Shown here one piece after another: positions 7,742 through 16,658 of a stretch of 58,765 nucleotides of DNA. Origin of the DNA: Candidatus Saccharibacteria bacterium UBA3723 (GTDB lineage Bacteria; Patescibacteriota; Saccharimonadia; Saccharimonadales; Saccharimonadaceae); the NCBI GenBank assembly GCA_002371895.1, contig DFHM01000006.1:7133-65897 (forward strand). Reading direction: 5' to 3'. The notes under the pieces were generated by a model. It was not told where the DNA came from. It searched no databases and saw nothing but the letters and a program-made list of their open reading frames with translations. Numbering within the stretch: position 1 is the stretch's first letter; each line of letters starts with the position of its first letter. The position numbers and the translations under genes are program-made.

Positions 7742-8348
7742 TTGCCGTCTCGAGACTGAAAGCAGGCATGTTTGGGCGAAGATTTTTGACAGCCTCTAAA
7801 CATCGATTCATTTCTTTGCGCGAAGAAAAATGGAAACTACAATAGTTTTTATTAGACATGACGAATATTAGCTCATAAACACGTGGACATGTCATGGTCC
7901 TATATTCTGCGACCTGATAGGTGTATTCATTGAGGTCTTTTACTCTTCTGATCATAGAATAATGCGTGCGATTGTAGATATAATCTTTTGTTAGAACTAC
8001 ACCGCCATTCTCTTTCGACTCGAATAATACTGGCTGCTCTCTGGCCTCGTTGAGCGCCTTAGTAAGATCGCCTAGCGAGCCGTAATATAGGACGGCTGGA
8101 TTATCCGAGACGTCTTGATAGTGCTTGAGACTCTTACGCGTTAAAACGATATTTATGGCCGTAAAAATCATCACTGCCGGCACGAGAATCGCGAGGGCTT
8201 GATTGCCGTATTCTTCCTTGTCTGTATAGAAGAACATGATTAGCATTATTGCCATTCCGGCGAACATAACTTCCGCAAAAGCCGCTATACAATAAGTCGT
8301 AATATTAGAACCGACTAAATTTTTCTTTACTTCTTCTTCGCTAAGCAT
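7722..8348 (-). CDS. Two-TM membrane protein, unknown
   Basis: 208 aa from ATG 8348; TATAAT at 8360-8355 ends 6 nt upstream (leaderless). The in-frame extension to 8474 would run through a terminator hairpin and a promoter, and is rejected. Two hydrophobic segments at about residues 15-37 and 45-66 are followed by a soluble domain of about 130 residues. The soluble part contains VVLTKDYIYNRTHYSMIRRV and is PH-like in its strand-rich composition. I do not recognise a named family. No enzyme motif is visible. Confidence 0.75.
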   Translation of the reverse strand: MLSEEEVKKNLVGSNITTYCIAAFAEVMFAGMAIMLIMFFYTDKEEYGNQALAILVPAVMIFTAINIVLTRKSLKHYQDVSDNPAVLYYGSLGDLTKALNEAREQPVLFESKENGGVVLTKDYIYNRTHYSMIRRVKDLNEYTYQVAEYRTMTCPRVYELIFVMSNKNYCSFHFSSRKEMNRCLEAVKNLRPNMPAFSLETAIMNSGR

Positions 8349-8359
8349 AACCTTATTAT

Positions 8360-8390
8360 ACGACAAGAAAACCGGATTTCTCCGGTTTTC
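8360..8390 (-). terminator. Rho-independent terminator
   Basis: Minus strand AAAACCGGA-GAAA-TCCGGTTTT followed by CTTGT: a 9-bp stem closed by a GAAA tetraloop. It lies immediately upstream of the TATAAT of the 8348 gene, so it ends a transcript coming from the obg side. Confidence 0.8.
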
Positions 8391-8508
8391 TACGCTGTTA
8401 CGCGCCCACCCTGGGGCACATTGGTTTGTTTTAATCCGCTGTTTATTTTTGTTTTCAGTCTCCACACTTTCCACATTTTCAGTGGAACCCCGTGAAGCGT
8501 ACCAGCTT
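8366..8508 (-). ncRNA. Possible unidentified small RNA
   Basis: 218 bases separate the obg stop from the next start. On the minus strand there is TTGACG at 8543-8538, a 17-bp spacer and TTAAAT at 8520-8515, then about 140 nt with no convincing ORF, then the strong terminator at 8360-8390. The interval contains the hairpin TTCCAC-TGAAAAT-GTGGAA and a GCCC...GGGC hairpin. The promoter region itself lies in an imperfect 26-bp inverted repeat (8486-8547). None of the motifs for SRP RNA, tmRNA or RNase P RNA is present. It could instead be the obg 3' UTR. Confidence 0.35.
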
Positions 8509-8578
8509 GAATATATTTAAACAAATTTAAGCTTAAGCGTCAAGGGGTAAAGCCAAAAATATGTTGTAATAATTACAC

Positions 8579-9751
8579 TTAAAATTCTTCGTCGAGCTCG
8601 TCGTCTTCGTCTTCGTCTTCGGAAGCATTTAGCTCCAAGATGGCATTGCGTTCGCCAAGCTGATATTTTTGGTGATGTGCGCGATGCTTTTGTTCTTTTT
8701 GTTCGAGAGTAATGACCGGAATATCCGCATCGGCTTCGGCTTCGTTTTCTTCGGTTTCTGCTGGAGCCTGGGCAGCCTCAATCATAAGACGAAGTTCGCG
8801 AAGAACCTCCTGCGTGCCTTGATGAGCAGAAGCAGACATTGCCATAACTTTGGCGTCTGGATTCTTTTCGAGGATAGAAGCCATCTGCATTTTGACGATA
8901 TCTTCGTCGACGCCCTCGATTTTAGTTAGGACGACTAGTTCTGGGCGATTTGCAAGCTCGTCGGAATAATTGGCAAGTTCCTGGCGAATGTCTGCGTAAG
9001 CTTTACCCGCATCGTCGTTATATACATCAATCAAATGAAGTAAAACTTTGGTTCGCTCGACATGGCGAAGGAAGCGGTCGCCGAGGCCTTTGCCTTCGGA
9101 TGCACCTTCGATGAGGCCCGGAATATCTGCGATAAGAATACTGCGATCGTCAACTTTTGCGACACCAAGATTCGGCGTAATAGTCGTAAATGGGTAGTCG
9201 GCGATCTCTGGCGTTGCATTGCTAACTACGGAAAGAAAAGTAGATTTACCGGCGTTTGGGAAGCCAACAAGGCCAACGTCCGCGAGAAGTTTTAGTTCTA
9301 GCTCGGCATCATAAGATTCGCCCGGGTTACCAAGCTCTGCGATGCGTGGGGTCTGGCGCGTACTGGAACGGAAATGCCAGTTGCCATAGCCGCCGTCGCC
9401 GCCATGAGCAACAATCGCGCGCTCTTCGTCATGAGTAAGATCTGCGACAACTTCCCCGTCGCGTTTTACGACTGTGCCGATTGGAACTTCCACGATAAGA
9501 TCTTTGCCGGATTTGCCAGAAGATTTTTGGCCAGAACCAGCCTTGCCGTCTTCGGCAATTAACTTTGGCTGAAAGCGAAAATCGATTAAGGTGTCGCAGT
9601 CTTTGCTTGCGACAAAAACCACATCACCGCCCTTGCCGCCGTCGCCGCCATCCGGGCCGCCTTTAGGGATGTAAATTTCATGACGGAAAGAAATGGCGCC
9701 GTTGCCACCTTTACCCGCCTTAATAAAAACTTTCGCTGTATCTACAAACAT
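8579..9751 (-). CDS. obg: GTPase Obg/CgtA
   Basis: 390 aa. Essential ribosome-associated GTPase. The N-terminal glycine-rich Obg fold is obvious: KAGKGGNGAISFRHEIYIPKGGPDGGDGGKGGD, broken here as KAGKGGNGAISF and GGPDGGDGGKGGD. The G domain follows: G1 GFPNAGKS, G2 with TTITPNLG, G3 DIPGLIEGA, G4 LTKIEGVD (family NKxD, here TKIE), G5 MSASAH. The C-terminus is a charged acidic tail (EDEDEDDELDEEF) instead of the OCT domain of Bacillus Obg. A TAAAAT box ends 9 nt before the ATG. G4 deviates at the NKxD Asn, which is uncommon for Obg. Confidence 0.95.
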   Translation of the reverse strand: MFVDTAKVFIKAGKGGNGAISFRHEIYIPKGGPDGGDGGKGGDVVFVASKDCDTLIDFRFQPKLIAEDGKAGSGQKSSGKSGKDLIVEVPIGTVVKRDGEVVADLTHDEERAIVAHGGDGGYGNWHFRSSTRQTPRIAELGNPGESYDAELELKLLADVGLVGFPNAGKSTFLSVVSNATPEIADYPFTTITPNLGVAKVDDRSILIADIPGLIEGASEGKGLGDRFLRHVERTKVLLHLIDVYNDDAGKAYADIRQELANYSDELANRPELVVLTKIEGVDEDIVKMQMASILEKNPDAKVMAMSASAHQGTQEVLRELRLMIEAAQAPAETEENEAEADADIPVITLEQKEQKHRAHHQKYQLGERNAILELNASEDEDEDDELDEEF

Positions 9752-9801
9752 ATCAAAAATATTTTAACATATTTTGCATGTAAAGTAAAACGCTATAAAG
9801 A

Positions 9802-10959
9802 TTATTTGTGAGCGTAAATATAGTTGTAATTGAGGGCGTCAGACCAGTTAATTGTGGATTGGAATACGCGGTTGTAGCCCTGGTAGTTCATTTCCTGAAT
9901 CGTAATATATTGACCCTGGACAACGCCAGTGACGATTGCAACGTGACCATAGCGGCCACTAGTAGATTGCATAACTGCGCCATAAGCTGGAGTGCGGCCA
10001 GTCCAATAAGAACCACCGAGCGAGGAAACCCAGCTACGAGCATTACCGATTGCGCCAGTTGGGAGCCAATATTCGGAGCCCATATTATTGCGACGCCAGT
10101 ACCAAGCAAACCAAGTACAGTTGCCAAAAGCGCCAGGGTTGTGTTGCCAAGAAGTGCTGCTATATACACCACGCCAGTAGCCATAGCTACCAACCTCAAA
10201 GCTGCCGTGACGATCTGCAATATCACGAACATAAGAATAGGTATAGCTAGGCGTATAGGTTGGGCGAGGAGTTGGAGCTACGTATTCTGGGCGCTCTTTT
10301 TCCGGCAATGTGCCGTTTGGCAAAAGCAAAAGCTGATCGACGGTGATATCTCTGTCCTCAAGGTCGTTGTACGAGATGATTAAATCTTTCTGAGAACCAG
10401 TTTTTTCGGAAATTTTGTCGAGCGTTTCGCCACTTTTTACCTTATAAACGATACCAGCCACGCTTGGAATATAAAGCGTATTGCCGACCGTGACGGTTTC
10501 TTTCTTTAGGCCGTTAGACCAGCGGAGTTGATCTTTGGTAAAACCATAAGATTTGTAAGAATCATAAATGCTCTGGAAAGTATCGCCGTCTACGACAGAA
10601 TGAGAAATAATACCGCGCTGGAGGCTGGAAGTATCGATAACAGTAGGTTTTTCTACGACGGAAGTCGAAGAGGTACTGGTTGTACCGGTGGTCTCATAAA
10701 TATCGTTAATAGTGACGTAGTTTTCGCTGATGGTCGAAGTGGACGGAAGCGAAAGTGCGCTTGCGATATTTGCGACTGTATAAGATTCCGACACCTGGTC
10801 GGCAGTAACGGTAAAATCTGTATTGTCAAAGTTTGCTGCAATTGGGGTCTTTACTGGATTATCTGGCGTCTTTGAGCCAAAAAACATTAAGCAAAATGCG
10901 GCAGCAAAAATCAATACGTACGGCGCAACTTGTTTAAATAATAATTCGAATCTTTTCAT
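9802..10959 (-). CDS. Exported LysM/CHAP peptidoglycan hydrolase
   Basis: 385 aa. One N-terminal hydrophobic segment (residues about 12-27) exports or anchors the protein. Two LysM-like repeats follow, around HSVVDGDTFQSIYDSYKSYG and YKVKSGETLDKISEKTGS, each with the typical GDT/GET-L..I pattern. A Pro/Thr/Tyr linker leads to a C-terminal CHAP amidase/endopeptidase domain with Cys in GNCTWFAWYWRR and His in GRYGHVAIVTGV. Predicted to cleave peptide cross-links or stems of peptidoglycan. Transcription is separate, from a TATAAT box at 11046-11041 through a folded leader of about 75 nt. Confidence 0.9.
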   Translation of the reverse strand: MKRFELLFKQVAPYVLIFAAAFCLMFFGSKTPDNPVKTPIAANFDNTDFTVTADQVSESYTVANIASALSLPSTSTISENYVTINDIYETTGTTSTSSTSVVEKPTVIDTSSLQRGIISHSVVDGDTFQSIYDSYKSYGFTKDQLRWSNGLKKETVTVGNTLYIPSVAGIVYKVKSGETLDKISEKTGSQKDLIISYNDLEDRDITVDQLLLLPNGTLPEKERPEYVAPTPRPTYTPSYTYSYVRDIADRHGSFEVGSYGYWRGVYSSTSWQHNPGAFGNCTWFAWYWRRNNMGSEYWLPTGAIGNARSWVSSLGGSYWTGRTPAYGAVMQSTSGRYGHVAIVTGVVQGQYITIQEMNYQGYNRVFQSTINWSDALNYNYIYAHK

Positions 10960-11046
10960 ATTTAAGTGACACTGCTGCCCACTTACAGCGTGGATTCCCC
11001 GGGAGCAAGATAATACTTATGCTTCCTAGAAGCCTATTCTATTATA
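10960..11046 (-). promoter_or_regulatory. Extended -10 promoter and folded leader of LysM/CHAP gene
   Basis: Minus strand TGGTATAAT (11049-11041) starts a leader of about 75 nt. It contains hairpin GCTTC-TAG-GAAGC and then two mutually exclusive pairings near the start codon: CCAC...GTGG and TAAGTG...CACTTA. The latter closes 4 nt before the ATG. No clear Shine-Dalgarno is present. The alternative pairing suggests a switch, but no known riboswitch class is recognised. Confidence 0.4.
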
Positions 11047-11072
11047 CCATATTCACTATTTTGACGCATTTT

Positions 11073-12164
11073 TTAGAGCGACTTACAGAGGTCGCCGCAA
11101 TAGTTGCGAATATTCGCATTATGCTCTGCTTCGGTATGAGCATAGAACATTTTTAGATTGCCGTCAGCATCGTAGCCAGAAATAAAGTAGAGATAGTCAC
11201 CCTCGGCAGGTTCCGCAGCGGCAATAAGCGCATTCTTGCCAGGGTTGGAGATTGGCGTTGGCGGCAACCCCGCACACTTACGCGAGTTCCATGGACATGG
11301 GATCGTATTCAAATAGGACATGTCGCTCTTGCTGCGGTTTGGATTAATTTGGTCAGCACGATAAGCGATAATTGCGTCGGAGCCAAGTACAATTCCGCGT
11401 TTTAGGCGCAGAGTAAAGACTTGCGAAACCTGCTTTTGATCCTGAAGAGGCATAATGCCAGCCTCGCTCTGTACTACGGAGGCCAGAGTAATTCCCTGAT
11501 ACAAGGTCCAGCCAGAGGCTTTGTATTTTGCCTCGAGGCCGTTGCTTTTTACGGTTTCATACATGTGATCAAATATCTTTTTAAGGATATTCTCTACAGT
11601 CTCACCGACATAGAATTCGTAAGTATCACCATAAATGTAACCTTCGAGCGAAACATCGGCTGGCTTCCCGGCAAGAAGTGGATGGTCGTAAGTTTTATTG
11701 AAAGCCGCAGTGATTTCTTCGTCTTTGTAACCTGCTTTTTGCAAGCGCTCACGAGCAGCGGTCAGAGTTCCGCCAGGTAGGAATGTAATGCGAAATGTTT
11801 TTGCCACAACGCCCTCATTTAGGGATTTGACGATTTTTTCGACGTCTTCGGCGCCTGTAAAATCATACTCGCCAGGCATCAATGTTTGATTCTTTGCTTC
11901 AAGCTTTAGATAAATTTTGAAAGCGAGCGCAGATCTGATAAGGCCGCTTTTCTCCAAATTATCTGCGATCTGATTTCCGCTAGAAGCCTCTGCAACGACG
12001 AAGCTTTGCTCTTTACAATTCTCTTCGCAGACCGCAGTTAGTGAATGTTTATACCACAGGAATGCGCCACCAATCGCAATCACGGCTAGCAAAATTAGAG
12101 CGATAAATACCGAGAGAATAACTTTTCCAGCTTTGCCTTTTTTCTTAGTTGGATTATTCTCCAT
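11073..12164 (-). CDS. mltG: Endolytic murein transglycosylase MltG (YceG-like)
   Basis: 363 aa. An N-terminal TM (about 14-36) anchors an extracytoplasmic YceG domain, which cuts nascent glycan strands. Family marks: FLPGGTL, GYIYGDTYEF (family: EGYLFPDTY), ASVVQSEAGI with the catalytic Glu in SEA (family: ASIVEKE) and VFTLRLKRGIVLGSD (family: VFyNRL..gM.LqsD). The C-terminal GLPPTPISNPGKNALIAAAEPAEGDYLYF and EHNANIRNY also match. An insertion CPWNSRKC places two Cys just before GLPP, a possible disulfide. It overlaps ruvX by 11 nt in a three-gene operon. Confidence 0.93.
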   Translation of the reverse strand: MENNPTKKKGKAGKVILSVFIALILLAVIAIGGAFLWYKHSLTAVCEENCKEQSFVVAEASSGNQIADNLEKSGLIRSALAFKIYLKLEAKNQTLMPGEYDFTGAEDVEKIVKSLNEGVVAKTFRITFLPGGTLTAARERLQKAGYKDEEITAAFNKTYDHPLLAGKPADVSLEGYIYGDTYEFYVGETVENILKKIFDHMYETVKSNGLEAKYKASGWTLYQGITLASVVQSEAGIMPLQDQKQVSQVFTLRLKRGIVLGSDAIIAYRADQINPNRSKSDMSYLNTIPCPWNSRKCAGLPPTPISNPGKNALIAAAEPAEGDYLYFISGYDADGNLKMFYAHTEAEHNANIRNYCGDLCKSL

Positions 12165-12621
12165 TTTTGAGCTCCTCTTCTATTTTTGCTAAGTTTGCGC
12201 CCTCCATGAAATCTTCTAGAATAATAGCCGCTGCCTCGGAATCGAGTTTGCCAGTGGCGCGTTCTTTTGGGCTAAATTCGTGCGTGTTTGCGGTGAGATA
12301 TTGTTCTGCTGCGACGGAAGTTAGTGTCTCGTCTTGGAATTTGATGAGCGGGACCTTTGGTTCGTTTTCGAGGAAATAATTCGAAAGCGCCGCGATAAAT
12401 TCTTGCACGACCTTAGTCTGAGCGGTTTCTTCGCCCTGATTATTTCTCGGTAGGCCGGAGACGATTAGATCTGCTTTTTCGAGACGAAACTGTTTGGCGA
12501 TGGCCGCGAATTCATTCCCGTCTACCGGGATCATTTCGCGCGGAATCGCAATGCGCACCGAAGTGTCCGCAAAGGCGACGCCAATGCGTTTGGTGCCCAC
12601 ATCTAGTGACAGGATGCGCAT
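12154..12621 (-). CDS. ruvX: Putative pre-16S rRNA nuclease / Holliday junction resolvase YqgF
   Basis: 155 aa, usual length about 140. RNase H-like fold: LSLDVGTKRIGVAFAD (first acidic residue Asp7), IVSGLPRNNQGEET (family: VGLPLNMDGT), FQDETLTSVAAEQYL (family: DERLTS..A) and a distal KLDSEAAAIILEDFM supplying the last Asp. In E. coli YqgF processes the 5' end of 16S rRNA. The C-terminus has an extra acidic tail of about 15 residues. It overlaps the upstream gene by 1 nt (TAATG) and mltG by 11 nt. Confidence 0.93.
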   Translation of the reverse strand: MRILSLDVGTKRIGVAFADTSVRIAIPREMIPVDGNEFAAIAKQFRLEKADLIVSGLPRNNQGEETAQTKVVQEFIAALSNYFLENEPKVPLIKFQDETLTSVAAEQYLTANTHEFSPKERATGKLDSEAAAIILEDFMEGANLAKIEEELKNGE

Positions 12622-14444
12622 TATTCTACTGTAATCTCAATTTCAACTTTATTATCGTCGTTTGGAACGCTAGTTACCCAGAAGTATGAAGTATCAACGT
12701 TAGCTTCGGTTACGCCATTGTAGGAACGGAGATTGGACTGGACTTTGCCAACCTTTACGCCGAGCGATACTTCCTTGACCATGTCCTCGGTAATACGTGG
12801 ACCAGTTTTGGTGGTGCTCTTGAGCTTTGCGGTCATGTTGCCGTTTTCGTTCTTGTAGGACTCAAAGAAGGCTTTGTCTTCTTCGCCCTCTTCCGTAGCG
12901 ATACCGGTCGAATAAACCATCTGAGTCTTATCGCCCTTGATCTTCTCTTCTGCTACCTTGCGGATGTAAGTATTGATATCGTCTTTCTTTACGGCATAAA
13001 TTACATATTTGGTCTCACGGGCAATCTTTGGCGTGACACCATCACCAACTTCCTGGTTGACCGAAGGAGACGTAGTGAAACCGCTGTTTTCTACAGCAAA
13101 GCTATTGCTAATGAGGATATAGTCGGAGCTAAATTGGCTGGTTAATTCTTCGCGAGCTTCTTTGTCGGTTTCGCCAGTTAATTCATTGTTTGCCTTTTCG
13201 ACGTCTTCTGGAGAAACAACCTTCACCATCTTCGTGGAACCGCCAGCCGCGGAGCCCTTAGTTACGGTAATTGAGCTTGCGCTGGTAGTCCAGCCTGAAG
13301 TAGTCGAGGCTACATTGTACTTGTCACCATTTTGCGCTGCGACGATTTGAATTTCTGCGGTTGCATCTTTAGCAAGATTACATGAGATGGAGGAGACGGA
13401 AACTTTACAGTTCTTTATAATTCCTTCATCGCCACCGATATTACTTTTTGTGATACTAATAGTAGCCGCCGATGTACTGATGTAATTATTGCCATTGTAG
13501 GTGAATGTAGTGCCGCTAGGAACACTAACACTTGCTTTAAAGCTAAGGTCACTGAATACGACTGGAGATTTAACTTTCACCGTAACAGTACCAGAGGCCT
13601 TTGCGCCTTTATCTACCTGGCCGGTCGCTTCGAAGTCTGCGGAAGCTTTCTTGGTAGTATCTTTCTTTTCGGCATAGAATATACCGTTTTCCGGATCGGA
13701 CTTGGTTTCGTCCGTTACGAAACTGACGGTCTGATTGAAGTTCGCAGCGGTAGTCTTGACCTTTACGGAAATCTTGGCGCGTGGTGCGATTGCGGTAGCC
13801 CAATAACCAAAGCCGCAGAATACAACGAGAAGCACGACGGCTAGAATAATAAATTTGCGATATTTCTTAAAGTTTGGAACTTTGATGCTCTTTTTCTTGT
13901 CGGATTTTTCTTTTTTGGAAGATTTTTCGTCGTCATCAGATTCTACATCTTCTGCATCAAGCTCTAGATCCACATCTTTTGCTTTTTTGGCAACAACCGC
14001 AGCGCTAGCTTTCTTTGCGTCATCTTTTTTGCTAGCTTTCTCGGTTTTCTTATGATGCGATTCTTCTACAGGCTCTTCCTCTTCTTCTGGCTCTTCTGCG
14101 TCATCATCAGAAATAGCGTCATCGGGTTCTTCTTCATCCTTGTCGCCAAACTCTTCCGCGGAATCGGAATTTGGTAGCTTTGGTTTGCTCTGGAGAGTCT
14201 TTGCGGTTGGCATCTTGACCTTATCTGCAAGTGCGAGCAAAGAATTGTCCGAAGTGATTAGAACTACGGTCTTTTCGTGTTGATTTGCGGTTTTTGCAAT
14301 TAGCTTAAAATTGACAGCGCTCTGGAGAACGCCGGCCTTTTTTGGCGGAACGAGCGCGATGATTTTGTTCTTCGCGTCCTTGATGTTGGCCAGGATATCA
14401 GTGATATCGTCCTCTGGCTCGATATAGATGACGTCTTTATTCAT
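12621..14444 (-). CDS. Large single-TM protein typical of CPR bacteria
   Basis: 607 aa from ATG 14444 (TATAAT 14456-14451, 6-nt gap, leaderless). The N-terminal 75 residues form a compact cytoplasmic domain: YIEPEDDITDILANIKDAKN and KIIALVPPKKAGVLQSAVNF. A long Asp/Glu- and then Lys-rich disordered segment (about 85-195) follows, then one TM near 200-222 and an exported beta-rich Ser/Thr region of about 370 residues. Similar N-terminal domain plus acidic linker plus TM proteins recur in CPR genomes without known function. Co-transcription with ruvX and mltG suggests an envelope role, by inference. Confidence 0.8.
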   Translation of the reverse strand: MNKDVIYIEPEDDITDILANIKDAKNKIIALVPPKKAGVLQSAVNFKLIAKTANQHEKTVVLITSDNSLLALADKVKMPTAKTLQSKPKLPNSDSAEEFGDKDEEEPDDAISDDDAEEPEEEEEPVEESHHKKTEKASKKDDAKKASAAVVAKKAKDVDLELDAEDVESDDDEKSSKKEKSDKKKSIKVPNFKKYRKFIILAVVLLVVFCGFGYWATAIAPRAKISVKVKTTAANFNQTVSFVTDETKSDPENGIFYAEKKDTTKKASADFEATGQVDKGAKASGTVTVKVKSPVVFSDLSFKASVSVPSGTTFTYNGNNYISTSAATISITKSNIGGDEGIIKNCKVSVSSISCNLAKDATAEIQIVAAQNGDKYNVASTTSGWTTSASSITVTKGSAAGGSTKMVKVVSPEDVEKANNELTGETDKEAREELTSQFSSDYILISNSFAVENSGFTTSPSVNQEVGDGVTPKIARETKYVIYAVKKDDINTYIRKVAEEKIKGDKTQMVYSTGIATEEGEEDKAFFESYKNENGNMTAKLKSTTKTGPRITEDMVKEVSLGVKVGKVQSNLRSYNGVTEANVDTSYFWVTSVPNDDNKVEIEITVE

Positions 14445-14510
14445 AAGTAAATTATAGCATATGCGCAATTTTTGAGCACCACGCGAAGAGCTTGTGCTAA
14501 AATGAGATAA

Positions 14511-15788
14511 ATGGGTCTATTCAGTAGAAAGACCGCGAAGGTGGGCGAAGAGCCGGCTCCGGTCGAAAATGCAAAACCAGTTGATACAACTCGTAGTAAT
14601 CTTAACGAGCTTGTTTTGCAATCTATTCACGAAGGCGTAATCATCGTCGACAAAAACGGCAATATCCAGCTAGCAAACCCAGCGGCCTGTAGACTTCTTG
14701 GCCGTAGCGCCGACGAACTTACCAAAGTGTATTACGATTCTGTTATCAATTTGCTGGACAAAACGGGTCAGCGCATTTCTGAAGGCCGCAACCCGATTGG
14801 TCTTGCCATTAAGGGCAACGAGTACAAGGAAGAAACGCGCGACCTAGACGTAGTTGCTGCTGATAGCAATAAAAACACGCCAGTTTCGATTATTATTACA
14901 CCGACCGATAGCGAAGGCTCAAACTTTGTTGTTACATTCCGTGATATCGCCCAGGAGCTTCGCGAAGAACGCGAGCGCTCGGACTTTATTTCTACTGCTA
15001 GCCACGAGATGCGCACGCCAGTTGCAAGTATCCGCGGCTATCTCGACCTAGTATTAAATCCGGCAACTGCCACGATTGATGATCGCGCCCGCAGCTTTAT
15101 TGAAAAAGCACAGGAAAACTCAAAGCATTTGGGCCGCTTGTTCCAGGATTTACTCGACACGTCAAAGCTCGATGATGGCCAGATTAAGCCACGCATGGAG
15201 CCAGTAGAAATTGTAGATTTGGTAAAGAATATTTCTGATGCGCAGATTCCAAAGATCAAAGAAAAGGGTCTCGGTTATCAGTTTGGTAGTGGCTCTGTTG
15301 ACCAACAGTTGAGTGGCGGCAAACGCATCGAGCAAGTCATCTATGCTAGCATTGATCCAGATTTCTTGACGGAAATTATTAATAACCTCATCGAGAACGC
15401 AATTAAATACACGCCGGCCGGCTGGGTGACAGTTAACGTCCGCGCAGACAACTACAATGTCCAGATTGTCGTACAAGATACTGGTATTGGTATTGCTCGC
15501 GAAGAGCTTAGTCACGTCTTCCAGAAGTTCTATCGCGTCGATAATCGCGATACGCGCGAAATTGGCGGCACTGGTCTTGGTCTATACCTTGTTAAACAGC
15601 GCGTCGAGGCAATGAATGGCCGTATTTGGGCAGAAAGTCAACAGGGACAAGGTACGCGCTTTATTGTGCTCTTTCCTAGAATTTCTCAAGAACAGTACGC
15701 ACAGCAACGCTTCTTATTGGATAACCAAGTTCAGCAAGATATGAACAAGCAAAAGCAGCCGACGGTCAGCGATCCGTTAATGCCTTAA
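14511..15788 (+). CDS. Soluble PAS histidine kinase
   Basis: 425 aa with no TM or signal peptide, so sensing is cytoplasmic. A PAS domain (about 30-145, with SIHEGVIIVDKNGNIQLANPAACRLLG as its start) is followed by HisKA with SHEMRTP (His165) and HATPase_c with the N box NLIENAIKYTP (about 292-302), G1 DTGIGI (323-328) and G2 GGTGLGL (352-358). All catalytic boxes are intact. The last 45 residues are Gln-rich. The TAAAAT box 14498-14503 ends 7 nt before ATG, so the mRNA is probably leaderless. It precedes the response regulator gene by 55 nt and is its likely partner. Confidence 0.95.
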   Translation: MGLFSRKTAKVGEEPAPVENAKPVDTTRSNLNELVLQSIHEGVIIVDKNGNIQLANPAACRLLGRSADELTKVYYDSVINLLDKTGQRISEGRNPIGLAIKGNEYKEETRDLDVVAADSNKNTPVSIIITPTDSEGSNFVVTFRDIAQELREERERSDFISTASHEMRTPVASIRGYLDLVLNPATATIDDRARSFIEKAQENSKHLGRLFQDLLDTSKLDDGQIKPRMEPVEIVDLVKNISDAQIPKIKEKGLGYQFGSGSVDQQLSGGKRIEQVIYASIDPDFLTEIINNLIENAIKYTPAGWVTVNVRADNYNVQIVVQDTGIGIAREELSHVFQKFYRVDNRDTREIGGTGLGLYLVKQRVEAMNGRIWAESQQGQGTRFIVLFPRISQEQYAQQRFLLDNQVQQDMNKQKQPTVSDPLMP

Positions 15789-15843
15789 TCTTTTGCGGTT
15801 TTTATAGATTTTTGCTTCAAAATAGAATATAATCATAAGTAGT

Positions 15844-16632
15844 ATGACTAGGATTATGTTAGTTGAGGACGATAAGTCCTTGCGAGAAATATATAGCATT
15901 AGGTTGGTCGCCGAAGGCTACGATATCATCTCTGCAGGCGACGGCGAGGAAGCACTCGCATTGGCCGTGCAGTACAAACCAGAACTTATCATTGCAGACG
16001 TAATGATGCCAAAGATTTCTGGTTTTGATATGCTTGATATCCTTCGCTCTCAGCCCGAAACAAGCAAAATTAAAGTAATTATGATGACGGCACTTTCTAG
16101 TGACGAACAACGCCAACGCGGTGAAGCTCTTGGCGCAGAACGTTACTTGGTGAAGTCCCAAGTTGGCATCGAGGACGTAATTGCAACCGTTCATGAGGTT
16201 CTTGGCGACGTGCCAAACGCGAACGCACAAGCAAACATGGATACCGCTGCCTCTATGCCTGCAGTTGAAGCCGCAATCAAGGAACAGCAGCCAGCAGAGG
16301 CGCCGCTTCCTGATACTACTGAGCTCAATGCCGTAGAGACAACTCCAACCACTACGATTGAGCCAACAAATTCTAATATTCCAGCTCCAACGACTAGCCA
16401 AATTATTCCGGATTCTCCAACAGAATTACCTGTAGATAATCCGGCCCCAGCACCGGCACCAGTTGCTCCAGCGCCAGTCGCTCCAGTCGCGCCGGCTCCA
16501 GCATCAGCACCTGCCGGACCAGCACCAATTGCGCCAGCTCCAGTTGCTCCAGCTGGGCCAGCACCAATTGCACCACCTGAACCAGCTCCGATGACGAGTC
16601 CTGACCAGATTCCACCAGCTGATTTTCAATAA
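15844..16632 (+). CDS. Response regulator with Pro/Ala-rich tail
   Basis: 262 aa. The receiver domain spans residues 1-122 with acidic pair VEDD (8-10), phospho-acceptor Asp52 in ADVMMPKISG, Thr82 in MMTALSS and Lys104 in YLVKSQ, all intact. No DNA-binding or enzymatic output domain follows. Instead there are 140 residues of low complexity, becoming PAPAPVAPAPVAP-type repeats after about 205. TATAAT at 15828-15833 ends 10 nt upstream. The tail resembles that of the neighbouring 16659 protein in composition, which suggests scaffolding or protein-protein output and not transcription; this is inference. Confidence 0.92.
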   Translation: MTRIMLVEDDKSLREIYSIRLVAEGYDIISAGDGEEALALAVQYKPELIIADVMMPKISGFDMLDILRSQPETSKIKVIMMTALSSDEQRQRGEALGAERYLVKSQVGIEDVIATVHEVLGDVPNANAQANMDTAASMPAVEAAIKEQQPAEAPLPDTTELNAVETTPTTTIEPTNSNIPAPTTSQIIPDSPTELPVDNPAPAPAPVAPAPVAPVAPAPASAPAGPAPIAPAPVAPAGPAPIAPPEPAPMTSPDQIPPADFQ

Positions 16633-16658
16633 TCTATAACTTTTTGTAATATCGCAAA

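Noticed and set aside
8349..8474. N-terminal extension of the 8348 membrane protein
   Set aside because: Passes through the terminator hairpin 8360-8390 and the promoter at 8360-8355.
8461..8520. DnaA-box-like repeats next to an AT-rich stretch (possible oriC)
   Set aside because: Only partial matches to TTATCCACA, no dnaA or dnaN nearby; better read as part of the ncRNA candidate.
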